From contig JAKZAP010000016.1 in the NCBI GenBank assembly GCA_023053575.1, positions 22,276,030 through 22,340,029 on the forward strand: DNA of 64,000 nucleotides. Reading direction: 5' to 3'. The translations under genes were made by a program, and so were the position numbers. This document shows, piece by piece, positions 1 to 11,468 of this stretch. The notes under the pieces are model-generated. The model searched no databases. It was not told where the DNA came from and worked only from the letters and a program-made list of their open reading frames with translations. The stretch is from Branchinecta lynchi. Its lineage: Eukaryota > Arthropoda > Branchiopoda > Anostraca > Branchinectidae. Position 1 is the first letter of the stretch. Each line of letters begins with the position of its first letter.

Positions 1-92
1 CCTGACATCCCTCTTTACTATTTTTTTCATTTTCTTTATGTAGCTTGTTTTTTCATTTTTACTATACTACGTCTCTACCTAAACGAGATACA

Positions 93-367
93 GAGTGTGT
101 TCCATCCTTCTTACCGTAGTTACTACGCTTGACGTCACGAATTTTGGCTTTTTGCCGTCAAGGCTGGACCGATTTTTCAGATTTGGATGAATCCGACCAG
201 ACGCCTTGTAGAGGTCCGTAGTTGCTACGCTTACTAGGCTCCCGAGCGTGGTAAGCAAATAGTTACTATTTCGAGAATGTTGGAACGGTCAGCGGAGTAA
301 ATTTTGGTGAGGTTGAAACGGAAATAGTAACTAATAGTTACTATTTGTAGGAGAGTGGAACACGCCC
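93..367. repeat. Putative short inverted-repeat element (MITE-like)
   Basis: The stretch begins with GAGTGTGTTCCA and ends with TGGAACACGCCC, an imperfect terminal inverted repeat of about 12 bp. Inside are repeated short palindromic words such as GTAGTTACTACG and TAGTTACTATT. No coding potential is seen. There is only one copy in the window and no target duplication was established, so the element call is tentative. Confidence 0.35.
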
Positions 368-422
368 ACAATTAAAATCGATCGATCGCCACTTGGCGGA
401 CCAACATCAAGAATCGTTCCTT

Positions 423-808
423 GCACTGTCAGAAGTTTCATAACAGATAGCGTATAACACTTTCAAGAATAACACCTTTTAACTTAGAAGTAAAGTGTTA
501 TGACCAATTAAGTTTACACTATTTCGTGCCCAGATCTCCAACAACACCTTCAATTGGTAAAAATACTAACGGGAACGAAAGAAACATAAAAAATAACATC
601 TCAAAGTGTTATCTGTTGAAACCGCGTATCCTTCTGTTGTCGTTATGTAACTTTTGACAGTGTAGTATTTTTACCTGTTGAAGGTGTTGTTCGAGATCTA
701 GGCACGAAGTAGTATAAACTTAATTGGTCATAACACTTTATTTCTAAGTGAAATGGTGTTATTCTTGAAAGTTTTATGCGCGATCTGTTAGGAAACTTCT
801 GACAGTGT
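423..808. mobile_element. Long-palindrome (foldback) MITE, copy 1
   Basis: The two halves are near-complete reverse complements of each other. The element opens with CACTGTCAGAAGTTTCAT and closes with the inverse, and inner blocks such as CAATTGGTAAAAATACTAAC recur inverted. As a single strand it would fold into one long hairpin with a loop of about 80-90 bases. A second copy of the same length and order lies at 44591-44963. It has no ORF, so it must be non-autonomous. Target duplications are not clear. Confidence 0.75.
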
Positions 809-1368
809 GGTTTCACTCGCATAAGTTGGGGTCTGTCAATTTCAGCTTAGCTCTCAAAGAGCCGCCGTCGTAAGATTAGATGGATCACGTACTTTATCTG
901 GGGGGAATCTTATCTCTCAGGCTAATAACTAGGGACAGGAAGTAGCCAGATTGTAGAGATCATCATAGGTCTCTGACATTCAAGAACTATAAAATTCAAA
1001 AGTTGACTGTAAAGACTCTGGTCGAAAGCTGAGAAGTGTCGCCGTTGCTATAAGTTCCCACTTGGGGTTCTGGAAAGCAATGATAGTGAAAGTCCCGAGA
1101 GTGCCATCGCCATTCCTCAGAATGGCCTAGTTAAGATAAAGCAAGCAAAATCAAACTTTCGCATTCTAACCACTGAAGGTTCGCGTAAGAAAGGTGCCGA
1201 TCTACTGACTCACTGACCTCGGCCGGGACTGCGATGCGGGGTTCGAGGAAAATTCATGCCACGCTTTCCCATGCTCTTCTCTGGAAGAACTTCCTGCAGC
1301 TTCATGTGAAACTTGGTTGACTTTTGTATTGTACAAATAGGTGTGATAAGGTGTATTATACGGCGTAT
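809..1368. other. No feature recognised
   Basis: AT-rich sequence of ordinary complexity between two repeats. Short open frames occur on both strands, but none carries a recognisable motif or splice context. It lies upstream of the CUB-LDLa gene. Confidence 0.4.
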
Positions 1369-1875
1369 AAGGTTTATTACAGATTCCTCTTTTCCTCGGA
1401 GAGCACTGTAATAAGTTGAATAAGGAGAATAGACTCGCGTTATGTTGTCGCGTATGCAGGGCCAATCAGATCGCTTCATTGGTTCTGCCAGCGGTCCGAA
1501 GAAAGGAGCAGCGTCATCAGGTTTGCCACGGGAAGCACTAAAGTTCTACTTTGTTGAAAGCAGAAGAAACAACTTTTCTTCAAAAGAACACATTTTGTTC
1601 TGTTCTTATAGTTGCTTATTGTTAGTTCGAGTACCAATGCTGTCATCAATAGATTTAATAGCTTTTTCCAATATATTGGGATTCAAAGTGTACTCGTGTA
1701 CTTCGAGTGGTACTAAGAACACTTTTTCTGATCTTTAGAAACTCGAATTTATCAGCGTGGCAACACCGAACGCTGCATTGATAAGAACCTTTTGGGTTCC
1801 TATTTGAACAGGCGTGGGGATTAAGACGTAAACGTCGCGTATACCACTATTCAGCTTATTACAACTATTTAAACG
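1369..1875. repeat. Dispersed repeat, copy 1 (partner at 37.6 kb)
   Basis: About 500 bp align in order with 37555-38058. Shared landmarks are CTTTTCCTC at the left edge, AATCAGATCGC, GGTTGCCAC-like words, CTTGTTGTTAGTTC-like words, TACTTCGAGTGGTACTAAG-like words, CTTTTTCTGATCTTTAGA and GTGGCAACA near the right. The two copies differ at many positions, so they are old. Both contain frame-breaking stops, and the 98-residue open frame here is not preserved in the partner, so it is not a gene. Confidence 0.65.
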
Positions 1876-2073
1876 ATGTCTTTGGCTTGTCTTAGATACC
1901 ACTGACACACGCTCCAAACCAAACGCTAGGTACCACCTCGAACCTTAAGTTTGGGAGTGCAGCATGCTAACCATTCTGTCAGGGATATAGAGTCAGAGGA
2001 CAGATAAGGCTGAAATCAAATCTTCCCAAACTCTGCAAAGGGGTGCCAATAAGTTCCCTTTAACGAAAAATAC

Positions 2074-2084
2074 GTAGTATAAAG
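2074..2084 (+). promoter_or_regulatory. Possible TATA box upstream of the CUB-LDLa gene
   Basis: A TATAAAGG motif preceded by AGTA lies about 245 bp before the first candidate ATG of the signal-peptide exon at 2325. Distance and composition suit a promoter with a short 5' leader, but no initiator or start site can be fixed, and TATA-like words are common in this AT-rich DNA. Confidence 0.2.
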
Positions 2085-2324
2085 GTATCCCTGAATTCAC
2101 AGTATGATTGCAAAGACGGCCCCATACTACCAACTGCATACTAATTTGGGCTAGCTTTTTCTGCTCTTATTGTGGCAACTTCTATCAAAGTGGCCATTTC
2201 TCGGTCAAGGCTTTCCCTGCATATTAACAAGGGAGCTCCATTCTTTTTTCTCATCTGAAGTTAAAGCCCCGGAGGAGCCTAAAATCGATAAAATCGGCAT
2301 CACATCTCTTCGCTGGAGACAGCC

Positions 2325-2523
2325 ATGCGCTCTTCGCAAAAACTCACAAGACGTCCAAAGCAGGGAAGGAGACGATTCCAGATTACCAGTATTCCTGCAG
2401 TAGTACACCCATCTAGAGATGTAATGGATACAGGGTATAGACGGATTTGTCCGCGAAAATGGGCGCTGCTGTTGTCGCTGGTCATGGTGGCCCAGGAGGT
2501 GGCGTCAGAAAAGAGTCATAAAT
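2325..2523 (+). CDS. CUB-LDLa membrane protein, exon 1 (signal peptide)
   Basis: First coding exon of the receptor-like gene. The open frame starts at ATG 2325 (context CAGCCATGC); a later in-frame ATG at 2424 would give a more usual signal peptide. Residues after the second ATG contain a basic stretch (CPRK) followed by the hydrophobic core WALLLSLVMVAQEVAS, typical of a secretory signal, then a short polar linker EKSHK. The exon ends at a strong donor (AAAT/GTGAGT) in phase 1, and the next exon starts in phase 1, creating a Tyr codon across the junction. The intron that follows is about 12.35 kb and is filled with repeats. The start codon is uncertain, and an upstream non-coding exon could exist. 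Confidence 0.65.
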
Positions 2524-2791
2524 GTGAGTAATATAGTTTTAATTCCGGATTTGAAAGGGTCGTCAGCAGCTCGACTGGAATAAAATGTCCACACAAGAAT
2601 GACGCACTTGTTTCTTGTTGTTGCTGTTCAAAGAATTTGGTATAGTTTCTAAAGGGCATCTGGATCGTGTGGGATTTGAAGACAAACCCGAAATGCTGAT
2701 AGCCGCTAGACTTTTACGGTGTCACATGCTGAGACCTTTGTTTTTAATGATGTAAAAGAATTTCTACAGGGTTGGTCACCAAGAACCAGGG

Positions 2792-2935
2792 TGTACAAGT
2801 TACTTCAGGATACTTTGGGTTACTCAGTGTTACTTTGGGTTACACTAGGTTACTTTGGGTTACATTAGGTTACATTGGGTTACTTTGGATACTTTTGGGT
2901 TACTTTCCAGGGTGTACGAAGTTACTTTTCGTGAC
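2792..2935. repeat. Short tandem repeat, ~10-bp unit GTTACTTTGG
   Basis: About a dozen tandem variants of GTTACTTTGG, some as GTTACATTAGG or GTTACACTAG, run through the first intron. The open reading frames across it are by-products of the repeat. It resembles no telomere repeat exactly. Confidence 0.75.
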
Positions 2936-3439
2936 CAACCCTGGGAATTTCTCATATTCCTGTGTTATTTTTTAGTAATTAAGCTATTGTGGCGATGGGA
3001 AATACACCAGAATAAAACGATACAAATTTACTTGTATTTTCATAATTGTTTAGAGTACAGCTTTTTGCTGGAAAGAGCAAGAGATCTGAGCTCATCTCGC
3101 ACACTAATTGACTTACACTCTTGTCATCACTACCACAGGTAGGTAAGTCAAATAAATTCAATAGCCCTCTTCCTTTTGCCTTACCAACCCGATTTCACTT
3201 GGCTCCCGTGGATAAACTATCTGCTCTCAGCTTAATAATAAGCTGAAAGTAGGCGGATGGCCAATCCTATGCTTTCATTTCTGAATACCTGCTTGCACCT
3301 CTAGCCTATCTTGATTGCCCAGTTGGTACTAATACGCCCCTCTTAAAATTCCTCTCAGATTAGTTCTTTTTGGCCGCTAGGTGCGCTATCGTAAAGAAAA
3401 CAACTACGCCTTACTTCTTGGTGTACGTTTACCCAGGTC

Positions 3440-3660
3440 TCAATTTCAATTCAATTCAATTATATTTAAGTAAACCATAGCATGGACAAGCCGACTAGTA
3501 GGTTTCGTGTCACATCAACATAATACAATAAAATAGAAAAGATATAAAAATTCAACCGACAACAGCTCGGTCAGTAAATATGCCCACTTGACAATAGTAT
3601 AAAAATAGCATAAAAATACATGGTCGTGCAATAAAACTTTATAAAAGTACTACTCTGTTT
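3440..3660. repeat. Possible tail of an inverted LINE/SINE copy
   Basis: A TTCAATTCAATTCAATTA microsatellite is followed by about 200 bp of AT-rich unique sequence. The layout (short-period tail, then body) matches the minus-strand copies at about 31.6 and 51.0 kb, whose (TCAA)n tails mark 3' ends. No coding remnant is visible here, so the call is weak. Confidence 0.25.
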
Positions 3661-3959
3661 GGCTCTCTTCAATTCCAATTGAAAAACTATTTGAACAGTT
3701 TTTATTTAAAACTGTTTAAAATGCCTCTTCCTCTCTTTTTGCTTTACCCAACTCTGTCCTGTCAAGCGTCATCAAGTTTGTCATTCCTGGCTTCCGACTT
3801 CAGTGCTGGCTGACTTTTTCAAGGGGCTAATACGCGACTCGATATCAAGCGAAAGCCTAATCGCTTATTCACCCTTGAGATAACTTATACCAAGATCTCA
3901 CGAGTGATTGTTATTGTCTCTCTAGCGCGTCTGGCGGCAATTCGTCATCGGATTTTACG

Positions 3960-4373
3960 AGGGACGTATTCTCAGACTTCTTTGAAACAGCTAACGAATA
4001 TTGTATTTGGGAAGTGTAAGGGAGAAATCTGGTCCTTACTTTTGTCCAATGTGCGGTGAGGGAGATGAGGATCTAATTCATTTTATGTCTGGTTGTGATG
4101 AAATTGAGGATCTGAGGGAGGAAATTTTTAAGGGAGGGATTCATGGGAGGAAGTGGTTGGTAAATATTATGCGGAGTAGGGATTTTCTTAGTATAAGAAA
4201 CCTGGCGAGGTTCCTCAGAGTGGCCAGTCGGCACAGGGAAAAGTGTTTGAGTGGGGTTTAGTGTAGTAGTATGACCGTTTATTTTGTATTTAAATGTTGT
4301 TATTTATGTGTGTTTGTTGTGGCCTTTTGGCTCTGAAGACAAATAAATATCATATCATATCATATCATATTGT
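3960..4373 (+). pseudogene. LINE ORF2 3' fragment with zinc knuckle
   Basis: The last part of a LINE second ORF, 5'-truncated. The frame at 4001-4261 reads a C-x2-C-x8-H-x4-C knuckle (CPMCGEGDEDLIHFMSGC) followed by a basic helix-rich C-terminus ending at a stop, which is the usual end of reverse transcriptase proteins of several LINE clades. Downstream is a short AT-rich 3' UTR ending in tandem ATATC units at about 4345-4372, the expected tail. No endonuclease or RT core is present, so the copy is dead on arrival. It differs in sequence from the knuckles at 29.9 kb and 42.5 kb, so a different lineage is likely. Confidence 0.7.
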
Positions 4374-4899
4374 AACCTTACGTGAGACACCTTTGCAAAT
4401 TCTTTATGGCATTCGACTCCGGGAAACGTGTGTAACTTGCAAGCGAGTAGACAAGAAACGAGTTTCGTGTTCAGTACATATATGGATTCAGACACCATGC
4501 AACAATCGTGAAGCAATTATTAGGAAAATGTCTTGACAATGACCTTAAATTCTCTAACCAGTACATTCTCTAACAGGTCGATGAGCGTGTATCTCTTTAC
4601 TTCTCCGTGCCTTATTACTTCTCTGGATTCCATCATCCATAAGAAAGACATTCTTCTCGCCTTTTTTTATTAATTTACTGTAGATCATGGAATACCGGCT
4701 GAGAATTGCTAAGCAGAATCCCCAAACATGATTATTCTCATATTCTGGAATTCCCGAATTCGGAGCAAGAATTCTTCTATCAGTTCCCGTCAGATCCTCA
4801 GCGTTTCTCTCGGGAAATTGTTTTCTTAATTGACAATGAAAAACCGAAAGGGTGCCATGATCCAACGTAGTTTAGTGATAATTGAATTTACATTAAGTC

Positions 4900-5660
4900 G
4901 AAACGAAAGGCAAAAGGGAAGCTACAAAAAGAAAGCCAAAGAGGATTAAAAGCTCATCTGTCACTCGCAAGAGTGGTTACCATGTATATCAGCTTCGTGC
5001 TGTCAAGGTCGGGTAGTTCTTTGAGATTCCTCCGGCTCCACAAGCTTTCCCTTACCTCCATCTAAATCCCCTACAGTGACCGACCCCGGTCCGAACTGTA
5101 ACTGAATATACAGGAGTTTGCCTGCTTTTAAGTTTCGACATAAACAGAATAATAAGAGAGATACGCATGTTACAAGATTTCCAAGTAGCCCCTACGATGT
5201 CTGCACCCACTCTTGCTCCATTAGGGTATAAACTAGGTCTTATGCTCGTTCTTCCCGATTCCCGATAACCCCTTTCAACTCCTCCGCAGTTGTCGGCTCC
5301 ATTCCGGCCCTGAAACTGAACATCTAGAACATCATCAACATCCCTTACCAATTGTCAACTATCATCCACATCGGATAACTCGATTCCCGATTCCCCCTCA
5401 CTCGATTGCCCTCCTGGATGTTGGAATTGGAGTCACAGTTTCCAAGTCAACCTTGTCGTATCCCTAATGCACCTGGCCAATATACCAATTGCTTTTACGT
5501 CGGCTTGTCGGTCGGTCCCACGATTGCGTGTTTGGGTACCCGGGTGTGCTAGGACGATGCAACTTGGTAGGCACATTAGGGCAACGAACTGGTTGACCGA
5601 CAAATTAGGGGGAACATTGGCAGGTACATCAGGGCATCCGACCATCTTGGGGGGATTGTT
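4900..5660. repeat. Family A repeat (degenerate copy)
   Basis: Contains family A landmarks: the edge 'agctcat..ggcac..gcaag' near 4950, 'gctcgttcttccc' near 5245, 'ccctca..cgatt' near 5395, 'gtgctaggacgatgcaacttgg' near 5550 and 'catccgaccatcttgggggg' near 5635. It is too diverged to define ends. Several open frames of 70-115 residues cross it on both strands, but none has a domain. Confidence 0.5.
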
Positions 5661-7031
5661 TTTTTGTCTCTTGTTATTTCTTAAAAAGATTTGTTTTGAG
5701 GTTAATAGGGTTTATGCGTCTAAGATGCGCCAAAATTGTCAGAGGAGGAAAGGTGTGTCCATTAAAACCAATATGAAGACTACCAGACGATTGTTATTTG
5801 AGAAAACGAGTTAACAATTATCAAACCACGTTAAAAAATATCAAGGGCACTCTAGCTCAACACGAAATGAAGGATAAAGATTTACCGTAAATGGTAAAAT
5901 GAAAGAAATTCAGGCATTGTCTCAGGAAACCCCTCCCCCCACCGATGAAAAAAAAGGGAATATCCTCCACAACAGTGACTAAACTGCAAACAAATAACGA
6001 AAAGATGAGAAGCGTTACCCCAAAAAGATAGTCCCCAAAACAATATCAAATCTCTGCAGAAACCCACACTAGTACAGTTCCAGTATAAGAAAACCCTCCT
6101 TCTTGCCATTGATGTCAGTCGCTTTCCATTCCCATGCACGAAGGTGGTACCCCACCCCTCGTCGCTCAAGGGAATGAGAAAGGTAGTAATGCGTGACATC
6201 CTAATGCTAACTTTCCCATCAAAATGCTTCACTGCCAACACAAATTGGAAATTCATTTTCAAAATATAAAGCAGGTAAATACGTTCGGAGTAAAAATCTG
6301 TTGAGTTTACTGTCAGCCCAGAGGAAGCATTTTATCTTTTGGTTCCGCAAGAAAATAATTCTTGTGTCTTTGAGTTTCAACTTTCTGTAAATATGTAAGG
6401 TAAGGTAAAATTTGGCACGATTCTGTTTTCTTCGAAGCTGTGGCATTATGCTATACACTACAAAATAGAAATAAAATAACAACCTGTCCTTTTCAACGTA
6501 GAGTAGAGTAATTCACAAAAGGTAACTTTCACAACGCACGCGCCGAATTTGACCTTTCGTAAAATATAATCAGACTAAAATATGTAGATAGAGAACTTTT
6601 CTCGAACAATCATGAAATGTGTATCTTCCCATGTCTCATTATGACAATTACTTCTGTGGAATTTGATACGATAACTCATCATCCTTCAGAGGCTGATACG
6701 AAGCCGACATTCATTGAGCACTTTTCCTGAAACACTGAAACGTAGAAACTGATCTCAAAACAATAATTAAACACAATAATGTCCGTAAAAAAAAGAAAGA
6801 AGAAACAGTTAAGACATTATAGACAAAATAAAACAAGAGGTGAAAGTTCATATGGCACTTGTAAGAACAGTTAGCATGTTTGTCGGATACGGTTTGCAGT
6901 TGTCAAGGCTGGATCTCTCTCTCGATACTCATTTCATCAGAAAATGGGCTTGATAAATCTTAAATGGTTATTCCACTCACTGACAATTGTTTCTCCCAAA
7001 CGATGACTGGAACTGTTAACAATCGTTAATT
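5661..7031. other. Intronic sequence, nothing recognised
   Basis: Low-complexity AT-rich intron DNA. A 126-residue minus-strand open frame at 5882-6262 and an 87-residue one at 6219-6482 have no motif and no splice context that I can support. The family A edge (CATATGGCACTTG) recurs near 6850. Confidence 0.35.
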
Positions 7032-7214
7032 TTACTTCGGGGAAAAGCTAACTGCAGCTTTAACGATCTTCAACTTTTCCCAACGATGCTCACAAACCAT
7101 CGTTACAAAATAGTTAACAACCGTTAAGCTGTGGAACCGAGATTGTAGGTGGGAGGAGCTTAAATTTCGAAATCGGAAACCTGGACGCAAAAAGTTAACA
7201 GCTGTTAACAGTTT

Positions 7215-7350
7215 GTTACATTCGTCAACTATATCGGTTTCAAATGCGATTAGTAACATGCTGGTCAGCCAATGTTGTACGCAACCCATCTTGCTAAAAC
7301 GTCTTTCCCCCTTTGCTGAAGTAACAGGGATTCTTGGCCAGCTTGAAAGC
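7215..7350 (-). pseudogene. hAT transposase C-terminal (dimerisation) remnant
   Basis: On the minus strand the words IPVTSAKGERRFSKM followed by a WLTSML-like segment match the family pattern of the hAT dimerisation domain (P-x-TSA-x-x-ER-x-FS, then a 'lRs' segment and a hydrophobic helix). The open frame runs 7032-7379, but only this stretch looks like transposase. No BED finger, RNase H core or inverted ends are seen nearby, so it is a fragment, not an element. Confidence 0.5.
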
Positions 7351-7724
7351 TTGAAAGCTTTCCATACTTGTGAACACATCTTTCAATTCACGAAAGCTTC
7401 GAATATTTTTTTTTGTCTGTTTTGAGTCTCTCCAGGCAACTTTTGAACTCTTCGCGGCTTATCACCGATGAGGAGTTGAGAAAGCTGTCGAGACTGGAGT
7501 AGACGGTACCGTGAAACTATTCCTGGAACAGTATTCGTAGTTGGAAATGATGGATTTCAGTAGGTTGCGTAATTCTTTAAAGCTACAGAAACTTAGGAGA
7601 TTACGGGAATCAGACGATGAATGTTCCAGTACGCTAAATTGTCTGTCTGCAAGAATCACTCTGGTAAGTTGTGAGCCGGAGTCATCCTGTTAAGCTGGGA
7701 GTCTATAATTATCCGGTAAGCAAC

Positions 7725-8405
7725 AAAATTCCGGTAGATTCCCTGAGCCAAATTCTGGTTGATTCCGTGGAGCAAAGTGCGGTAGATTCCCCCATCCAGC
7801 TTCTAGTAAATTCCCCAAGACAAGTTCCGATAAATTCCTTGAGAAAGACTTCGATAGATTCCCTGGACAAAATTCCGGTAGATTCTCTGTCCTATATTCC
7901 GGTAGATTCCCTTGAGCAACATTCCGGTAGATTCTCTGTCCTATATTCCGGTAGATTCCCTTGAGCAACATTCCGGTAAACTCCAAAATTCTAGTAGATT
8001 CCATGGGGCAAAATCTGGCAGATCTCCTGAAGTTCCTGTAGATTCATTGATCAAGATTTCGGTAGATGCCCTAAGCAAAATTTTGGTAGATTCCCTGAGC
8101 AAAATTCCGATAGATTCCCTGAGAAAAATTCCGTTAGATTCCCTGAGCAAAATTCCGGTGGATTCCCTGAGCAAAATTCCGGTAGATTCTCTGTCCTATA
8201 TTCCGGTAGATTCCCTTGAGCAACATTCCGGTAAACTCCAAAATTCTAGTAGATTCCATGGGGCAAAATAATTGGCAGATCTCCTGATCCAGCCTCCAGT
8301 AAATTCCCTGAGACAATTACCGGTAGATTCTTTGAGCAAGATTTCGGTATTGCCCTGAGCAAAATTCCAGTAGGTTCCCTGAGCAATTATCCGGTAGACT
8401 CCATA
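7725..8405. repeat. 24-bp minisatellite with higher-order duplication
   Basis: Around 28 tandem copies of a 24-bp unit, consensus near GATTCCCTGAGCAAAATTCC plus GGTA. A block of about 110 bp containing 'ctctgtcctatattccgg', 'cttgagcaacattccgg' and 'ccatggggcaaaat' is present at about 7926-8015 and again at about 8188-8275, so units were duplicated in groups. Because 24 is divisible by 3, all frames give repeating octapeptides (for example VDSLSKIP), which explains long open frames on both strands. There is no signal peptide, splice context or conserved end to suggest a protein. Confidence 0.85.
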
Positions 8406-8429
8406 CAAATCATCAAGTTAAGATGAATT

Positions 8430-8537
8430 TGAAAATTTTTGACTGGCGTGGCTTCGCCGCACCAGTCACAATTTATCGGATTTTTTTTTGCCAGGGACCT
8501 TCTGGGGGGGGGCAGAACCCCCCTCGGGACGCCCCTG
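8430..8537. mobile_element. Fragment ending in hAT-like terminus CCCTCGGGACGCCCCTG
   Basis: The right end matches the terminal inverted repeat of the element at 50380 (CAGGGGCGTCCCGAGG in reverse). The inner sequence 'ggcttcgccgc' also resembles the 'gcggcgaagcc' block of that element. No left end or target duplication was found. Confidence 0.4.
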
Positions 8538-9850
8538 GGTACATCTGGGAAGTACCCTAACTCGTGATCACCAGTAATCATGGAAACCCCCTCCGACACC
8601 CTCCACTTCGACAGGATCCGGTCCTGTTTTGTCAATAAAGTATCTAGGGTTAATTCTCGTTCTTCCCTTCAAGTTCCATCCCCCAGTTTTTGGATTTGGA
8701 CCAGATAATTGAAAATTTGAGACACTTGTTCTTGACACTTATCAAGTTTCCTGCATGTCCGATTACCCGTTCCAAAGTTATGCATGTTTATAGTTTACGA
8801 ATTCCCCATCCCTCCACTCCCCCCGCGATGGCTGGATGGTGAAGTGATTATTTCCAAGCTTACCTGGTCGGTTCCCTCATATGCCTGTCAAGTTTTATTG
8901 TCCTAGCTTATGTGGTCACGGGATTTCCGGTGCCCCCCTCCATCCAAAGTTATGCATGTTACCAGTTTCCAGATTTCCCATCTCTCCACTCCCCCCAAGA
9001 TGGCCGGATCTGAGAAGTGATTATTTCCAAGTTAATCTGGTCAATTCCCTGATATCCCTGCCAAGTTTCGTTGTCCTAGCTTAAGTGGAAGTATTTCAAG
9101 AGATTTCCGGTGTCCCCCCTTCAGCCCCCCCCCCCAGTTATCGCATCTGGTCCGATTAGAAACTGAGCATCTGAAGCACTTGTTCTTGTTCTTGACATAT
9201 GTCAATTTTCATGCATGTCAGATTACCCATTCCGAAGTTATGTATGTTACTAGTTTCCGGATTTCCCATCCCTTCACCCCCCCCCCCCCCCGCCCCCTCA
9301 CGATCACCGGTTCGGGGAAGTGATTGTTTCCAAGTTAATCTGGTTTTGAAGTCCCAATCTGGAACAGTATCAAAATATAATTAGGCTACTTTGAGCTCAT
9401 TTGGCCCAGAGTACAAAATGAGACAGAAGTAGCTTACTTGCTTGGGAAAAGGCAGAACACAATCAGATAAAAGTTTAGTTTAGCATTCGTTCTGACCACT
9501 TGGTCTTACTTTAATCCTTAAACTGTACCTGTTCCTGCATTTGGCTCTAAACACTGGCAAGAATAAAATGGCGGTTTATGCTCTTCCAACAAGGAGGACG
9601 CTGGATCGCTACCACACCTGGACATTGCCACTTTGCTCCCCTTTTGCAACCCTTGTTCCTAGATTCCGGACTGCCGGAATCCGGGGAAAGTCGGATCGGG
9701 GAAGTGATTATGTGTAAATTAATTTGGTCTGGTGCCTGATTTGACTGCCAAGTTACATCGTCCTAGCCTATGAAGAAGTGCCCAATCTAGCAAAACCGGG
9801 ACAGACCGACAGAAATTACGATCGCTATATGGCACTTGAGTCTACTCAAG
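8538..9850. repeat. Family A repeats (several partial copies)
   Basis: Reverse-orientation family A. Landmarks are 'agtaccctaactcg.gatcacc', 'atccctccactccccccgcgatgg', 'agtgattatttccaag', 'cctgtcaagttt..tgtcctagc' and C-runs at about 9127-9133 and 9277-9292. A central module is repeated about every 320 bp (near 8815, 8985 and 9270). A last piece lies at about 9690-9850. Open frames are incidental. Confidence 0.65.
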
Positions 9851-9922
9851 TGCCATAGAAATCGTTGTTGAAAAATTATAAACCATCTTACTCTCTTAGA
9901 CAACCAGCTTACGCCCTAGATA

Positions 9923-10143
9923 CCCGATGAAAAATTCAGACCTCAGACTGGTCCAATCTTATGTAGTAGTATCCATTAGTATCCTGTCTTGCCACAGTAG
10001 CATCCAGTCTTGCTAATAGTAGCATATAGTTGTATGCTGTAACACGGTAGCCCTGAAGTAGAAGCATGTCGTAGCATCGTTAGTACTGCATGCAACTTTT
10101 TCGTACTACTTCATAGTACTATTTTGAGATAAATTTTCATCGG
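9923..10143. mobile_element. Family C MITE, copy 1
   Basis: Begins CCCGATGAAAAATT and ends AAATTTTCATCGG, giving terminal inverted repeats of about 13 bp. The interior has 'gtagtagtatcc', 'tcttgctaatagtagcat' and 'gcaactttttcgtactact', all shared with copies at 27332-27629, 54298-54478 (partial) and 57968-58231. It is non-coding. Confidence 0.7.
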
Positions 10144-10569
10144 ATAATACCTTGTCACAATCAGGATTTCCACTGAAAAACTTGTCACTTGAAACAACTT
10201 CCTACTATCCCTTGCTTTCCAAAACTAGTTATTGAGCTTTGATCACTGTTTTTTTCTAAATTTTTCTTGATTTTCTCAAGAACCAACACGTGGTTTTGTT
10301 CTTTTCAACTGTTGCACTTTTCTCTGGCGGAACTTGTCACTTCCGGCAGGAAAAAACAGTGATATTCTCGCGCCTATGGTAAGTTCTACGTATAAAAAAT
10401 ATGTTGTTCGAAAAAGTTATTGTAGTTAACATACCTCCATCTCGGTTCATATCCGAATAACAACCTTGACGGCCATTTAAAATATCAACCTCGCCTTCGG
10501 TTCGAATATGTTATTTTCAATGGCCGTCTCAGTGTTATTTTCCGCTATAAACCTCGATGTCGAAAGTTA

Positions 10570-11290
10570 GCCTATAATATATATACATAATCGGTCAATT
10601 CATCATTTCAAAATGGTTACAATACAATCCATAAGATATGCCATTGGCTGATCTACAACAATACTCAAGGTATGTCCGGTCACACTGATCCAATGTGGAA
10701 GACTTTACATTTCTTAACGGTAAAAACGCGACCTAAGGTTTCGATGGGATCCCAAAAATGTAACATTTGATTCTTGTCTTCGCCACACCCCTTGAACATT
10801 TTCACTATTAAAACTTAGAAACAGATTAAGCACACGTGGCTAATCGTATAAGAAAACCAAGTACAGGCGTGGATTCAACATGTGGGTTTACCCATATAAG
10901 TAATATCTATTTTCACAAGACTTATCAAAATACTGGTCTGGCAAAAAAAGTAAAGCTCAATAATGAATTCAGCGTATCTCCTTACAGCTGCATCTAACAT
11001 CTGATCAACTTCAAATAGCTAATCATATGAGAAAACCAAGTTCAGGTGTGGATTCAGCATGTGTATATACCCCTATAAGTCATATCTATTTTGACGAAAC
11101 TGATCGAAACTTCCTGCCTTCCTTCTGCCAAATTCGTGGTTTCGGCCTAGCCCGGTAAAAAAAAATAAGGCTCATAAACAAATTCAGCGTATCTCCTTAC
11201 CCCTATATCGAACATCTAATCAACTTCAAATAAAACTTCAACTTGCAACAAATAAATTATAAATTAGCGAATTCGACATAGAAAGGGGAC
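10570..11290 (-). repeat. Family B right half in reverse, inverted duplicate of 22.2-22.95 kb
   Basis: The sequence is the reverse complement of about 22200-22945, including unique-looking flank ('ataatcggtcaattcatcat', 'gatatgccattggc'). It contains the family B terminus 'aaggtttcgatgggatccc', the edge 'gagaaaaccaagttcagg' and two or three subrepeat units with 'catctaatcaacttcaaata'. It therefore belongs to a larger duplicated unit than family B alone. Confidence 0.65.
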
Positions 11291-11325
11291 CAATAAACAC
11301 GTTAGATTACCCAATATAGAAATGC

Positions 11326-11468
11326 AGGGACAAACGATTTTATTAAAAGGGCATTTTAACCGAATTTTAACCGAGGGCGTTTTAACCGAAATTTCCGCTT
11401 TCGGCGAAAATTTGACCGAATGCCAGAAACATGGGGCCCTCGCCCCCCCCCCCCTCGGGACGCCCCTG
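11326..11468. mobile_element. Possible short hAT-like element
   Basis: Starts CAGGGACAAACG and ends CCCTCGGGACGCCCCTG; the right end is the same terminus as in the 50380 element. The interior is repetitive (ttttaaccgaa, three times). The flanking 8-mers do not match, so a target duplication is not supported. Confidence 0.35.

Noticed and set aside
5882..6262. 126-codon minus-strand frame
   Set aside because: No motif, unremarkable composition, and inside a long intron on the opposite strand; not better than chance.
7671..8271. Open frames of 97-119 codons with octapeptide repeats
   Set aside because: They are produced by the 24-bp minisatellite; other frames are equally open and there is no splice, start or domain evidence.
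8387..9384. Proline-rich open frames near C-runs
   Set aside because: They arise from family A C-runs in reverse orientation; the same peptides appear wherever the repeat occurs.
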